Shown in pieces: positions 54,601 through 62,340 of a stretch of DNA of 64,000 nt. A program made the position numbers and the translations under genes. The notes beneath the pieces were generated by a model. It was not told where the DNA came from. It saw only the letters and a list, made by a program, of their open reading frames with translations, and did no database searches. Position 1 is the stretch's first letter. The number at the start of each line of letters is the position of its first letter. This DNA is from CAJCIT01 sp963771305 (GTDB lineage: Bacteria > Acidobacteriota > Terriglobia > Bryobacterales > Bryobacteraceae), in contig CAVYTS010000014.1 of the NCBI GenBank assembly GCA_963771305.1, forward strand, positions 1-64,000, read 5' to 3'.

Positions 54601-56178
54601 CTGCCGACCGGCTATACCAGTCAAATCGCTCAGCCCCTTCGTCCCGGGGCCACCGCGAGCGTCACGGTTACCAGTAGCGACACGTCCATCGGCACCATCG
54701 TCACAACTCCGTTAGCATTCACTGGTAACACCAGCTCACTGACGACCGCGTTTCATCCATTAGCCGTTGGCGCCACCGTAGTCTCCATCTCGGCCCCCGG
54801 CTTCACGACGCCGAGCAACTACCAAACCGTTCCAACGACGGTGACGGAAGCCGGCATCTCAATCGCCAATTTCAATGCGGGCAACAATCTGCAGACCACC
54901 TTCACGGGCTCGCTGGCTCAACCCGCCCCCACCGGCGGTGTGACTGTGACGATCACCAGCACCAACCCAGCCCTGCTGCTAGCTGCGACCCCAACGGACC
55001 CGGGGGCGTCCAGCATCTCGGTCATAGTGCCCGAAGGCGGCAGCTACCTCGGCACCCTCTATGCCAATGCGCTGGCGGGCACGGGTTCCTCCCAGTTGAT
55101 GGCCTCGGCGCCCGGATTCTCGACAGGCGCGGCAACCGTAACTCTGGTTCCCTCGGGCTTCGCAGTCGTGGCTAACCCTTCCGAATACACAACCGGCGGA
55201 AACGACACGCTGACGACATCTGTCGGCGCAGCCGCCACCGCGGTTTATGTGGAGCCGGTACCGCTCGATCCCACCACGCTCAACATCCCCGCTGTCGTTG
55301 CCTACGCTTATGTGACAGGACTCCGGCCCGGCGCTCCATCCGTCACCGTCAACATCGCGAACAGTAATTCCGCGGCAGGAACACTTTCACCCGCCTCCGT
55401 CACATTCAACGGCGACGACGGAAACACATATCAAACCGCGTCGTTTAGCCCGCTCGCTGCCGGCACGACCAATCTCACCGTCGATACCCCCAGCGGATAC
55501 ACCTTGCCGAGTAATTACCAGGTCATCCCTGTCAACGTGGGTCTACCAGCGCTTTATCTGAACGACGTCATCGTCGGGCTGAACCTGGAGAACTCCACCT
55601 ACTTCTCCGCCGATTCTTACAATCCAAGCGCAACGGTCACCATCACCTCAACCGACTCGTCGAAGGCCCTGCTTTCCACCGATCCAAACGCAGTGGGTTC
55701 AGCCACCTTGACGATTCCGTTGGCCCAGACCCAGATTTACGTCCAGGCCATCGGCAACACCACCGGCTCCGTGCAGTTGATGGCCACCTCTTCCGGCTTT
55801 GCCAATGCCACCGCCAACGTGAGCCTCTATTCGTCCGGCTTTGTAATTCAAAACGTGCCGACCAGTTTCACCACCTCGGTAGGCCTGCCCGACACAACCC
55901 TGACCCTTGTCCCGGCTGCGCTCGACAGCTTGCTGAATTACTATCAGAATCAGCAGCTTCGCCCCGGCTTGGCGGATACCGCCATCAGCGTCACCAGCAG
56001 CGCGACGGCCGTAGGGACCATCACGCAATCGCCCGTCACGTTCCACGCGACAGACACCCAGCAGACCACGTCCTTCCATCCCGCCGGGAATGGATCGGCG
56101 GTGATCAAGGTGTTCGATCCAGCCGGAGTGTTCAAGAGCGCCAGCAACTACAACAACATCACTGCCAACGTTCAATGA
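48700..56178 (+). CDS. Giant secreted PKD/Ig-like repeat protein (2492 residues)
   Basis: A GTG start after CAGGAGAAC leads a signal peptide (MRLSLVLTLSMLALYPAISS). Residues about 123-770 hold seven PKD-type repeats of about 92 residues, each with an 'A.AGP.Q.V..G..V.LDGSASTDPNGLPLTY.WSL' pattern. A bacterial Ig-like stretch follows (about 770-1150). The rest, to 2492, has six modules of about 200 residues, each opening with '...VTIGYNLQ..F...LGAPAPAGN.TVTITS' and closing with 'VPSGF'. Such proteins serve as adhesins or structural surface proteins; no enzyme domain, sortase signal or type V/IX secretion tag is visible at the C-terminus (ends ITANVQ). It is flanked by IS elements on both sides. 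Confidence 0.9.
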   Translation: MRLSLVLTLSMLALYPAISSGQSGLTLTNYVLLSQQSINSSKVRLVYRADVVNSSANAYKNVSALAVSNSTDTVTDKVMLDFGTVPANSQVTATNSFDVFQNPAVSFSPSALTWKFSVTPYNLPPVSVPGPNQAVALGATVHLDGSQSYDPKGAAISYLWTLSKLPTGSKAVLSSRSAYNPTFVADVKGTYTLQLIVSNAHQDSAPVYLKVGAAVQVPPTANAGRDQTVLKGATVHLDGSASSDPAGKLLTYLWSFVSKPAASKATLSSATVVMPTFVADVAGAYTLQLVVNNGSLSSAAAQVTIGANAIVKPVANAGPAQSVAEGVGVHLDGSASTDPNGLPLTYRWALTTVPAGSSAVLSSNSAVRPTFTADQTGAFIAQLIVNNGYFDSLPATVTVTTTAPVLPTANAGPPQTVVVLSTVQLDGSASTDPNGLPLTYQWSFSSIPPGSAAVLLNPTSVRPTFVVDELGDYVVQLYVNNGYLNSAISTVTITTNDPPPTAKVSAPAVVAVGATVQLDGTGSTDVNGHSITYKWSLNSAPSGSAASISDPASPLPTFVADLAGEYVAQLIVNDGFMDSQPATATISTIIGYPVAVVSPTSELASVGNMVQLNGAGSTDPNSLPLTYAWSLLTTPTGSAASITGATNATAQFTIDLAGNYVAQLIVNDGIVSSTPVTELVSTIPGAPTANPGPAAQNAFVTQSFTLDGSASTSPRNVPLTYAWSLLSKPAGSATVLNAPTSVKPTFTPDVIGPYVVQLIVNDGIDSSQPVNTTVMGIYTQSVIVTLDSASLLTSSNSGGTVSINVPAGNSGQLINLSTTVTNSIQNLPSSVTIPANQQSVRFTFASTLNSGGATITGFAPQFNNGTASVSVNNRSMSLSSINLLAPGRVAPGTLTLNDPAPAAGVTVTLGIDNVAIATVSPASIVAGPNGAGGSFSVTGVAAGAAQITASAPGYTSATATVSVTNSIISLGHGVTVGPGATAPLPVSISGTTATALPITLTSADPTLIAVSNATIPATKNSANATVTGGIALNRLGQSTQITACAPGYACDTQPVGLALTMSFSPATKTVLTQNTATLTLTVSSPAPAPGGITVNLSMSDTTLATVPAKAVFAAGTLTKTVTITGVAPGMTTLTASFPGVASATAAITVNPAPGMTLQAVTIGYNLQDFTSGTLAQPAPAGNLNVTITSDNSNVLLARDSVSAGASQITVTANAGSTQIPNFYVQGLASSGTAKLTAKAVGYAQATATVTLVPSGFAFTSGNFSLAFGSADQQLSVASYLLDPTTFAINASRALRPGVTSASVVVTSSQTSVGTVLGSPLVFAAGDSSHTFSFHPLSVGASTLSITTPLTYTTPSSGVQLTATVTGPPINLQDLTAGYNQQTYFSNATLGAPAPAGNSLVTFTSTDSSKALLSSDPNAAGKKSVTVKVNAGSTAIPVVYVQALAASGPVTVTATATGYSPATANITLTPSGFVLCQASLSNCPTAALATTTFSPDSSLYVAFSSLAADSSVQAIGVPMRPGAPAASVSITSTNTTVGTITVSPVTIGPGASTANSAFHPAAVGASTLNISTPAGYTTPTASQSISATVTGPPISVSPVTVGRNLQVAFQPALGAPAPAGNVTVTVTSPDVTKVLISADPNAVGTASASMTVYAGQTYANAYFYVQSLVGNGTVNLTVSASGYTTQKAPVASVPSGLILTSSNYYNTGGTSAIAATVPGSDVPVYVSSVILDPTTKQASDGYLYVINQVLRAGFTTTANLTGSVPAVGTLSAASVTLAGNSGGSSVSFHPLMSGATILNIGTGTGLLTPTNYQSVVATVAAAGISAYGFSVGKDLMNTTPGLATLGVPAPIGGGGVTVTITSSDPSSLIVSTDPTVAGVASVTVNVPEGASSIPFYPQALKASGQPILTFSAAAYGTQTVTVQLAQSGFGVQTAQYVYSTSGDTLATQIPGPDSTLYVSSFPLDSFLNLPTGYTSQIAQPLRPGATASVTVTSSDTSIGTIVTTPLAFTGNTSSLTTAFHPLAVGATVVSISAPGFTTPSNYQTVPTTVTEAGISIANFNAGNNLQTTFTGSLAQPAPTGGVTVTITSTNPALLLAATPTDPGASSISVIVPEGGSYLGTLYANALAGTGSSQLMASAPGFSTGAATVTLVPSGFAVVANPSEYTTGGNDTLTTSVGAAATAVYVEPVPLDPTTLNIPAVVAYAYVTGLRPGAPSVTVNIANSNSAAGTLSPASVTFNGDDGNTYQTASFSPLAAGTTNLTVDTPSGYTLPSNYQVIPVNVGLPALYLNDVIVGLNLENSTYFSADSYNPSATVTITSTDSSKALLSTDPNAVGSATLTIPLAQTQIYVQAIGNTTGSVQLMATSSGFANATANVSLYSSGFVIQNVPTSFTTSVGLPDTTLTLVPAALDSLLNYYQNQQLRPGLADTAISVTSSATAVGTITQSPVTFHATDTQQTTSFHPAGNGSAVIKVFDPAGVFKSASNYNNITANVQ

Positions 56179-56204
56179 GTGCGATCCGAGTATCAGTCGG
56201 CAAT

Positions 56205-56233
56205 GAGAGGGCTAGCGTACCCGCAGCCCTCTC
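56205..56233. other. Hairpin after the giant gene
   Basis: GAGAGGGCT and AGCCCTCTC form a perfect 9-bp stem 27 nt after the stop. No T-run follows, so it is not a classic terminator. Confidence 0.5.
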
Positions 56234-56311
56234 CAATCACAGACGTCCGCTGACTCTTTAGGGCACCAAGCTCGTTGGCTGCTGGATCGTCAGACTGCTG
56301 CCTGCGGCGGG

Positions 56312-56565
56312 TTGTCACGTCTGCAACGACGTTGATGCTGCCCGCCGATGGGGATATTGATCTGCCGTTTACTATCGCGGGCAAGGTGCCCCGAAAGGTC
56401 AACTGCATAAGGGCGACGAGCAATGGCGAGCTGTCTCGGCTCATTACTTCAAGACGATGAGGATTCCTCTACTGCGGGGGAGGGCGTTTGAGGAGACTGA
56501 CACGGGTATTTCGAGCAGTGTGGTGATCATCAGTACTGGCCCAAGGAGGATCCCGTAATATCCGG
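56312..56565 (+). pseudogene. Scrap of a MacB/ADOP-type ABC permease
   Basis: Across three frames the strand reads GDIDLPFTIAGKVP, then EQWRAVSAHYFKTMRIPLLR, GRAFEETDTGISSSVVII and, after a gap, YWPKEDPV. This is the periplasmic core of the large permeases abundant in Acidobacteria. All else of the gene is missing. Nothing further is seen before 56669. Confidence 0.65.
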
Positions 56566-56971
56566 AAATTGGACCGTTCTGAAAACAGTGGAAAAATGGC
56601 CCAGGCGAACGCAAGAATGCTAGTCTGCAAAGCGATGCCAGGCAGTTAGACCCTTTTCGATTTCTTCTTATGGCTGTCGCCGGATGGATGAATCAGCAGC
56701 AAGAAAACGCAATCGAGTACTTGCGCGAAGAGAACCGAGTACTTCGCTCTCAACTCGGCAACCGGCGAGTTCGCTTCATCGACGACCAGCGTCGCAGTCT
56801 GGCGGCGAAGGCCAGCCTGCTCGGACGAAAGCGGTTGGCGGAAGTGGCGACGGTTGTCACACCTGAGACTTTGCTGAAGTGGCATCGGAAGCTCATTGCT
56901 CACAAATACGACGGTAGCGCCCGTCGGCGTCCCAGTCGACGACGACAAAGAAGGAAATCGAAGCCTTAGTG

Positions 56972-58252
56972 ACTGTAAGGAAATAACTGTGGCATTATGA
57001 GCGAGGCAGAATGGTGTAGTTCCATTCGCCGTGAAAGGTGTCGGGGAGCATTTGGATGGCGGTAAACTCCTTTTTGCCCACCTTGATTCCTTTCGGGTAC
57101 TTGCCTGTGTCCAACTGGCTTTGAACTCGTAGTCCGATTTTTGTGGTGGTGGCCGCGATCAGGTTGCCGATCACTTCATGGCTGACCAACGGTTTGCCCC
57201 GCCAGTTCTTGGTGATGAACGAGAATAGGCGATGCTCGATCCGGTTCCATTTGCTGGTTCCCGGCGGAAAGTGGCAGACCGAGATCTCCAGCCGCGTTTC
57301 GTCGGCGAGTTTCTGCAACTCCAGTTTCCACAAACGCACTCGCGATCCGTTGCTGCCTCCACTGTCTGCTGTAATCAAAAGCTGGCGGGCTTCGGAGTAC
57401 GCGTCTCGGCCCATCATGTTCCACCATCTCCGGATGCTCTCGACGGCGAACGCTGACGTGTCGTGATCGGTGCCAACGCTGACCCAGCCTACGTTCTGCC
57501 CCAAATCGTAAACTCCGTAGGGCACGTCCTTTTGTTTTCCGAAATCATATACCTGAACCGGTTCGGGCTGGCCCTTTGGCCGCCATTCGCGGCCCCCATT
57601 CTTGTACTCCCCTACCTGTTCCTTCTTTTTCGTGTCTACTGAAATAGCTGGCTGGCCATTCTTCAGGAACTCCGTCGCCTTCGCATTGATGTATTCAAAC
57701 TGAGCATTGCGGTCCGGATGTGAGGAACCCTCCTTCGTCTTGCGGTTCGCCTGCAGACTGTACTTCTGTTCGTGCAACAGTTCCGCCACCAGCACATGGC
57801 TCACCTCGTGTCCCTGGGCTCGCAGTTCGTCGGCGAGATTGCGCACGCTCTTGCAGGTCCACCGCAGCGGAGACTGTGGATCCCCGCGCGTAACTGGCTC
57901 CAGCAGTTTCTCCAAATCGACCAGCAGATCCGGATCCTTGAGGGCTGCCTTCTTGCGACCGCCTCCTTTTTGTCGAATCGGCAAACGCGTCCCATGGGCG
58001 CGGTCTGGCTTCTCCCGCAATTCCGCTAAACCCACCGCAATGGCGCGCCGAGAAACGCCACTGGCGCGCGCCACGAGCGATATGCCTCCCCGTCCGTGTG
58101 CCACGCTTTCCGCCGCCGCCCATAGCCGCCGCGTACGTTCATCCAGCCACGCCTCCAACTGGGAGAAACGCTGCTTGATCTCACCTTCGCCGGCCACAAG
58201 AACATTCTAGGCCAGAAATGGTTTAATTGCTACACTTATTTTCTTACAAACG
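56972..58252 (-). mobile_element. ISAzo13-type insertion sequence with 7-bp target duplication
   Basis: CTTAGTG flanks the element on both sides (56965-56971 and 58253-58259). Its ends show imperfect inverted repeats starting TGTAAGGAAATAACTGT and TGTAAGAAAATAAGTGT. Removing the element plus one CTTAGTG rejoins E-A-L-V to V-R-M-A-K-E of the host transposase. Confidence 0.85.
56995..58197 (-). CDS. ISAzo13 family transposase
   Basis: This is an intact 400-residue transposase. It has an N-terminal HTH region (GISLVARASGVSRRAIAVGL), then the family's DDE domain with QPAISVDTKKKEQVGEY, LLITADSGGSNGSRVRLWKL and SKWNRIEHRLFSFITKNWRG. Length and motifs fit the ISAzo13 (Rhodopirellula-type) family. 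The frame has no defect, so the element may still move. Confidence 0.9.
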   Translation of the reverse strand: MAGEGEIKQRFSQLEAWLDERTRRLWAAAESVAHGRGGISLVARASGVSRRAIAVGLAELREKPDRAHGTRLPIRQKGGGRKKAALKDPDLLVDLEKLLEPVTRGDPQSPLRWTCKSVRNLADELRAQGHEVSHVLVAELLHEQKYSLQANRKTKEGSSHPDRNAQFEYINAKATEFLKNGQPAISVDTKKKEQVGEYKNGGREWRPKGQPEPVQVYDFGKQKDVPYGVYDLGQNVGWVSVGTDHDTSAFAVESIRRWWNMMGRDAYSEARQLLITADSGGSNGSRVRLWKLELQKLADETRLEISVCHFPPGTSKWNRIEHRLFSFITKNWRGKPLVSHEVIGNLIAATTTKIGLRVQSQLDTGKYPKGIKVGKKEFTAIQMLPDTFHGEWNYTILPRS

Positions 58253-59115
58253 CTTAGTGGTCCGTATGGCGAAGGAAAACCGAGATTGGGGTTACCTCCG
58301 AATCAAGGGTGCCTTGTCGAATCTCGGACAGGCCCTCGGCCGTACCACGATTGCCGACATTCTGAAGCGGAATGGCCTCGAGCCGGCACCAGAACGAGTT
58401 CGGAAAACAACCTGGAAAGAGTTCCTTACTCAACACTGGGACCTTCTGGTTGCAGCCGACTTCTTTACGGTGGAGGTTTGGACCCGCCAAGGGCTCCGAC
58501 GCTCTTTCGTGCTGTTCTTTATCGAGCTATCAACCCGCCGCGTCCAGCTTGCGGGCATCTCTGCAGACGCAAATGGGCTGTGGATGAATCAGATCGCTCG
58601 CAATCTGACAGATTCCGAAGACGGGCTGCTCAAAAGGCAAGCGTTATCTGATTCATGACCGAGCTCCGCTATTCACCTCGGAGTTCCTGACTGCGTTGGC
58701 CCAGGTCGGCGTGCATTCTGTGAAACTCCCGCCGCGGTCTCCGAACCTGAACAGCTACGCAGAACGATTCGTTCGTAGCGTCAAGCAATCCTGTTTAGAC
58801 CGGGTGATCCTGTTCGGAGAGGAAAGTTTGCGAAAGGCCGTCCGCGAATTCATCGCGCACTATCACACCGAGCGAAATCACCTAGGCATCGGCAATCTGC
58901 TCATCGTTCCTGGGCGACGCCCCACCCTTAATGGACCCGTTCGATGCAAGAGCCGTCTCGGCGGAATGCTTAACTACTATGACCGAGTCGCCTGAAACCC
59001 CAATCCAGTTTTCGGATAGTACGCGGATGGCTCTTTTCCAAAAGCTCTGGACGTTCTGGCTACGGACGCTTATCCTTTACGCCCAGCCCCGGCCAGAGCC
59101 GAAAATCCCGGCTCT

Positions 59116-59315
59116 TTACTGCCAGGGATTATAAATCTGAAGGCCTAGTTCCCGAAAATCATCGACATTCCGGGTGACAATGGTAAGGCCATGTTCCAGA
59201 GCCGTGGCGGCAATCTGTCCATCGGCAATATTGAGCGCCAGACCGAGGCGCTGGCGTTTTGCTTCCAGTCGGCCCCAGCGCTCCGCAATAGCATTTGTCA
59301 ACGGCAGAATACGAC
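59116..59315 (-). pseudogene. vapC: VapC-type PIN toxin, C-terminal half
   Basis: The translation ends GRILPLTNAIAERWGRLEAK, ALNIADGQIAATALEHGLTI, VTRNVDDFRELGLQIYNPWQ, carrying the PIN catalytic D (IADGQIAA) and TRN-DDF. It is the second half of the toxin gene whose first half lies at 62111-62340; the IS21 element is between them. PIN toxins cleave RNA, but the split gene cannot. Confidence 0.85.
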
Positions 59316-59667
59316 CCTCGGCGGTCACCTCAAATCCGGCCAATGGTGGTCACCTGAAAACCGGCCAATGAGAAACGCAATCAGGACATGTCATAGTTTT
59401 ACCTTGCCGCGATCGTTTCGGCAAGAGCGAAGTTGAATTCCGTAGAGAGACGGAAGGGCTGTAAAGAAGCATTTGCCCCAGCGGGGATGCACAAGGGGGC
59501 GCAGCCCTCTTGTGGGGGGAGCCGCTGCACGGGGCGTGCCAGCGTAGTCTGCTGGCAACGGCACGTGTCGCGGCGTGGGGGGAACCCGCCCGCCCCGGCT
59601 TTCCCCCGGAGGGGGAAACGGGAAAGGGGGAACTTAAGTTCCTTGCTGCCGCAGGCGAATTGTTTTC

Positions 59668-60414
59668 TCATGAGGCACTCGCGGGAATCGCTTTGGTCCG
59701 CCAGCTCCGCGGGCCGTATTTGAGAATGTGGCCATGGTGGAGAAGCCGGTCGAGCATGGAGCTGACAGCGGCCGTATCACCCAGCAGCTTTCCCCAGTCT
59801 TCGACGGGACGATTCGACGTTAGTAATGTACTCGACCGTTCGTAGCGTCGCATGACGATCTCCAGTAAGTCCTCGGCAGCGGTGAGCGGCAGTTTGCGCA
59901 TTCCGAAGTCATCAATAATCAACAGCGGAAACGCGGCTAGAGATGCAAGGTATTGCTTGCGTGTACCTTCGGCCACGGCATCGGCCAGTTCATCGAGCAG
60001 CATGTGCACTTCACGATAGAGAACGCGATAGCCCTGCAGAATGGCCGACTGACCAATGGCCTGAGCCAGATGGCTCTTGCCGGTGCCGCCAGGACCCAGG
60101 AATAACGCATCTTCCCGCTTGGCGATGAACCCCCCGGTGGCCAGATCGAACACCAGGCTGCGATTCATCTTTGGATTGAAGGTGAAGTCGAAGCTGTCGA
60201 GTGTCCTGTTCGGGTCGCGAAAGGCGGCCTGTTTGCGCCGGCGCTCCAGCAGTCGATCGGCACGGCGTGTCAATTCGTCAGAGACCAGACACGACATTAA
60301 ATCGATGGGTGCCATGGGTTCGGCCTGGGCTTGATGTAAACGTGTTTCCAGAACGGCGGCTATGCCTCCGAGCCGGAGTTGTCGTAAGGCGCGTTGTAGT
60401 TCGGCGATGTTCAT
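59668..60414 (-). CDS. istB: IS21 helper ATPase IstB
   Basis: This 248-residue AAA+ ATPase has Walker A GPGGTGKS (107-114) and Walker B LLIIDDFG (164-171), preceded by the IstB N-terminal helical region (LRQLRLGGIAAVLETRLHQA). IstB assembles on target DNA and recruits IstA. Its ATG overlaps the istA stop by four bases (60411-60414), as usual for IS21 operons. It is intact. Confidence 0.93.
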   Translation of the reverse strand: MNIAELQRALRQLRLGGIAAVLETRLHQAQAEPMAPIDLMSCLVSDELTRRADRLLERRRKQAAFRDPNRTLDSFDFTFNPKMNRSLVFDLATGGFIAKREDALFLGPGGTGKSHLAQAIGQSAILQGYRVLYREVHMLLDELADAVAEGTRKQYLASLAAFPLLIIDDFGMRKLPLTAAEDLLEIVMRRYERSSTLLTSNRPVEDWGKLLGDTAAVSSMLDRLLHHGHILKYGPRSWRTKAIPASAS

Positions 60415-62039
60415 TGGTTAGGCTCCTGGTTGTCTTGCTGAGTGCGTTCTTCAATGAGGTCACGATAGAGAGTGAGTTGGCGGATCAAGGGATCAACTTG
60501 CCGCAAACTCAGCGGGGGCTGCGAAGTGCGCTCCAAATAACGGCGAATGAACTGATAGTCGTAGACCCCTAGCTCCACGGCAGCGGCGCAGGCGTCGTCC
60601 ACGCGGGCTACGCCATGCTTTTTGGTCAACGATAAAACACCCTGAATGCGGCGCACCGCGGCTTCAGACTGTCGCTCGTGCAAGGTTTGGGAAAACTGGC
60701 CGATGTGGGGCCCCGACTTGGCGGCCCGCGCCAGCAGTTGCACGATCCCAAGCGGTGTGCGCTTGGGAAGGTCTTCCTCTTTGATGCGGTGGCGGCCGCG
60801 CTGCCCGCGCAGATGTTCCCGCAACAGTTGCCCGGTTTGCGGATTGAGGAGACGCACATGCAGGCCGTCCCACTGGACTTTCACCAGGCGGCCGATCCAG
60901 CCCGGCGGCGCGCCATAGTAGGCTGCCTCGACTTCGACGCATCCATCGAGGTGCACGGTTCGTTCGCCGTACTGGTAATAGCGAAACGGTTCGAGCGGCA
61001 GGGGTAGAAGCGAGGGCTTCTCTTCAGCAAACATGGCTGCGACCTGTCGTTTGGTGGTGCCGTGGATGCGCTTATCAGCCCACCGCTCTTCCCAGTGGTC
61101 GAGGTATGACTGTGCCGCTTCCAAGCTCTCAAAGCGCTGCCCTTTAAGCGGCGTCTTCTGAGCGTGGCCGACGCCTGACTCTACCTTGCCCTTTCGATCT
61201 GGATCTTTGATCCGGCAGGGCAGGGCGACCGCACCGTAATGAGCCAGCACGTCACGATAGAGCGGGTTCAAAGCCGGATCGTAGATATCAGGTGTGAGTA
61301 CGCCTTCTTTGAGGTTGTCGAGAACCACCACTCTGGTCGCTCCCCCAAGGCGGCGGAAAGCCTGCTCATGGAGTTCGGCCCAGATGCGCACACTGGATTG
61401 GAAGGCCAGCAACCGAACGCACTTACGGCTGAAACCGAGCGTCAGCACGAACAGACGCGTGCGCCGGTACTTTCCGCTTTGCGCGTCGCGGACCATGGGA
61501 CCGCTGCCGTAATCGACCTGCGATTCCTCACCCGCCGCGGTCTGAATGACGGCGCGAGCTTCCGGCGATTGAGTTCCGCGCATCTTACGGACGAAGCGTT
61601 TGACGCTTTCGTAGGCGCCGGTGAAACCATGCTGGTCCACCAACTCCTGCCAGATGGAGATTGCGTTCCGGCCACGGGACAAGCCCGCTTCGATGAGCTC
61701 GCGATACGGTTCGCTCGTGCTGGTGGCTAGGTTGGGTGCGCCTTCCGGCGCGCTGGAGCCGGTGGTCACCTCACTGGCATTGGCCGGTTTTGGGGCCTCC
61801 GGGTCGGTGGTCACCTCATTGGCCGGTTTTGCCTTTCGCCGGCCCCAGCCGCCAGGCGCTCGGATGGCGATACCGGCCGCCTTCAAATAGCCAGCTGCCG
61901 TCTCTCGGCGGACGCCCGTTGCCTCTTCAATCCGACGCAGCGCCCAGCCCAGCTGGCCCAGCGCGATAACTTGTTTCTTCTTCTCTTCGTTCAAGACATT
62001 GCTCACATCGACGCAGGGTAATCCTTGCGTCAGAGTCAA
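60411..62039 (-). CDS. istA: IS21 transposase IstA
   Basis: This 542-residue DDE transposase has N-terminal helix-turn-helix regions (KKQVIALGQLGWALRRIEEA; RNAISIWQELVDQHGFTGAY) and an integrase core (AAGEESQVDYGSGPMVRD; TRVVVLDNLKEGVL; IKDPDRKGKVESGVGHAQKT), followed by a C-terminal beta domain. Residues about 68-92 (KPANEVTTDPEAPKPANASE) are a low-complexity linker whose DNA repeats the element's own terminal motif (see the repeat at 61761-61830). The frame is intact, so the element may be active. Confidence 0.92.
   Translation of the reverse strand: MTLTQGLPCVDVSNVLNEEKKKQVIALGQLGWALRRIEEATGVRRETAAGYLKAAGIAIRAPGGWGRRKAKPANEVTTDPEAPKPANASEVTTGSSAPEGAPNLATSTSEPYRELIEAGLSRGRNAISIWQELVDQHGFTGAYESVKRFVRKMRGTQSPEARAVIQTAAGEESQVDYGSGPMVRDAQSGKYRRTRLFVLTLGFSRKCVRLLAFQSSVRIWAELHEQAFRRLGGATRVVVLDNLKEGVLTPDIYDPALNPLYRDVLAHYGAVALPCRIKDPDRKGKVESGVGHAQKTPLKGQRFESLEAAQSYLDHWEERWADKRIHGTTKRQVAAMFAEEKPSLLPLPLEPFRYYQYGERTVHLDGCVEVEAAYYGAPPGWIGRLVKVQWDGLHVRLLNPQTGQLLREHLRGQRGRHRIKEEDLPKRTPLGIVQLLARAAKSGPHIGQFSQTLHERQSEAAVRRIQGVLSLTKKHGVARVDDACAAAVELGVYDYQFIRRYLERTSQPPLSLRQVDPLIRQLTLYRDLIEERTQQDNQEPNQ
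61761..61830. repeat. Copies of the IS21 terminal motif inside istA
   Basis: ATTGGCCGGTTTT at 61779-61791 and 61818-61830, each preceded by GGTGGTCACCTC, matches the tandem units of the IS right end (ATTGGCCGGTTTTCAGGTGA at 62058-62077, ATTGGCCGCTTTTGGGTGA at 62082-62100). Confidence 0.75.
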
Positions 62040-62110
62040 TGTCCTGACTACGTTCTCATTGGCCGGTTTTCAGGTGACCACCATTGGCCGCTTTTGGGTG
62101 ACCGCCGAGG

Positions 62111-62340
62111 ATACGACCGGCAAACCATTCCTTCACTTCCAGCTCAAGCCATTGTTCCAGTTCGGTGCGTCTTTTCCCGGCATCGAGCAGTTCACAGCCT
62201 TTCCGCAGCTCTCCTAGGGTGATGACACTGATGAACACCAAATTCGCATCAACCGAATCCAACCATTGAGTCACGCGCGGCTCAGGACGAAGATTACGAA
62301 ATTCGGAAGGAATGTTTGTATCGAGGAGGAAGCCGCTCAC
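62111..62340 (-). pseudogene. vapC: VapC-type PIN toxin, N-terminal half
   Basis: This is the start of the toxin: a GTG at 62340 overlaps the vapB stop (GTGA). The sequence MSGFLLDTNIPSEFRNLRPE, FISVITLGELRKGCELLDAG, LEQWLELEVKEWFAGRIL carries the first catalytic Asp (LLDTN) and the conserved Glu (LGELRKG). It continues at 59315 in the C-terminal half; joining through one ATACGAC copy gives a full-length, in-frame PIN protein. Confidence 0.88.

Larger units (their letters stand above)
56670..58995 (+). pseudogene. Integrase-core transposase interrupted by an ISAzo13-type element
   Basis: The transposase front (56670-56971; LREENRVLRSQLGNRRVRFI, LLKWHRKLIAHKYDGSARRR) and back (58260-58995; RMAKENRDWGYLRIKGALSN, VAADFFTVEVWTRQGLRRSF, NLNSYAERFVRSVKQSCLDR, LGGMLNYYDRVA) are halves of one gene; the element at 56972-58252 sits between them. 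Independent lesions also occur: a lost base near 56940 (STTTKKEIEALV lies in another frame) and an extra A near 58635 that breaks LKGKRYLIHD. The gene is therefore dead regardless of the insertion. Confidence 0.88.
59316..62110 (-). mobile_element. IS21-type insertion sequence inside vapC
   Basis: The ends read CCTCGGCGGTCACC at 59316 and its inverse at 62110. Beyond these, some 55-60 bp of long inverted repeat continue with few mismatches (GGCCAATGGTGGTCACCTGA on both sides). ATACGAC is duplicated at 59309-59315 and 62111-62117. istA and istB fill the element; 59377-59667 is a non-coding tail. Confidence 0.9.
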
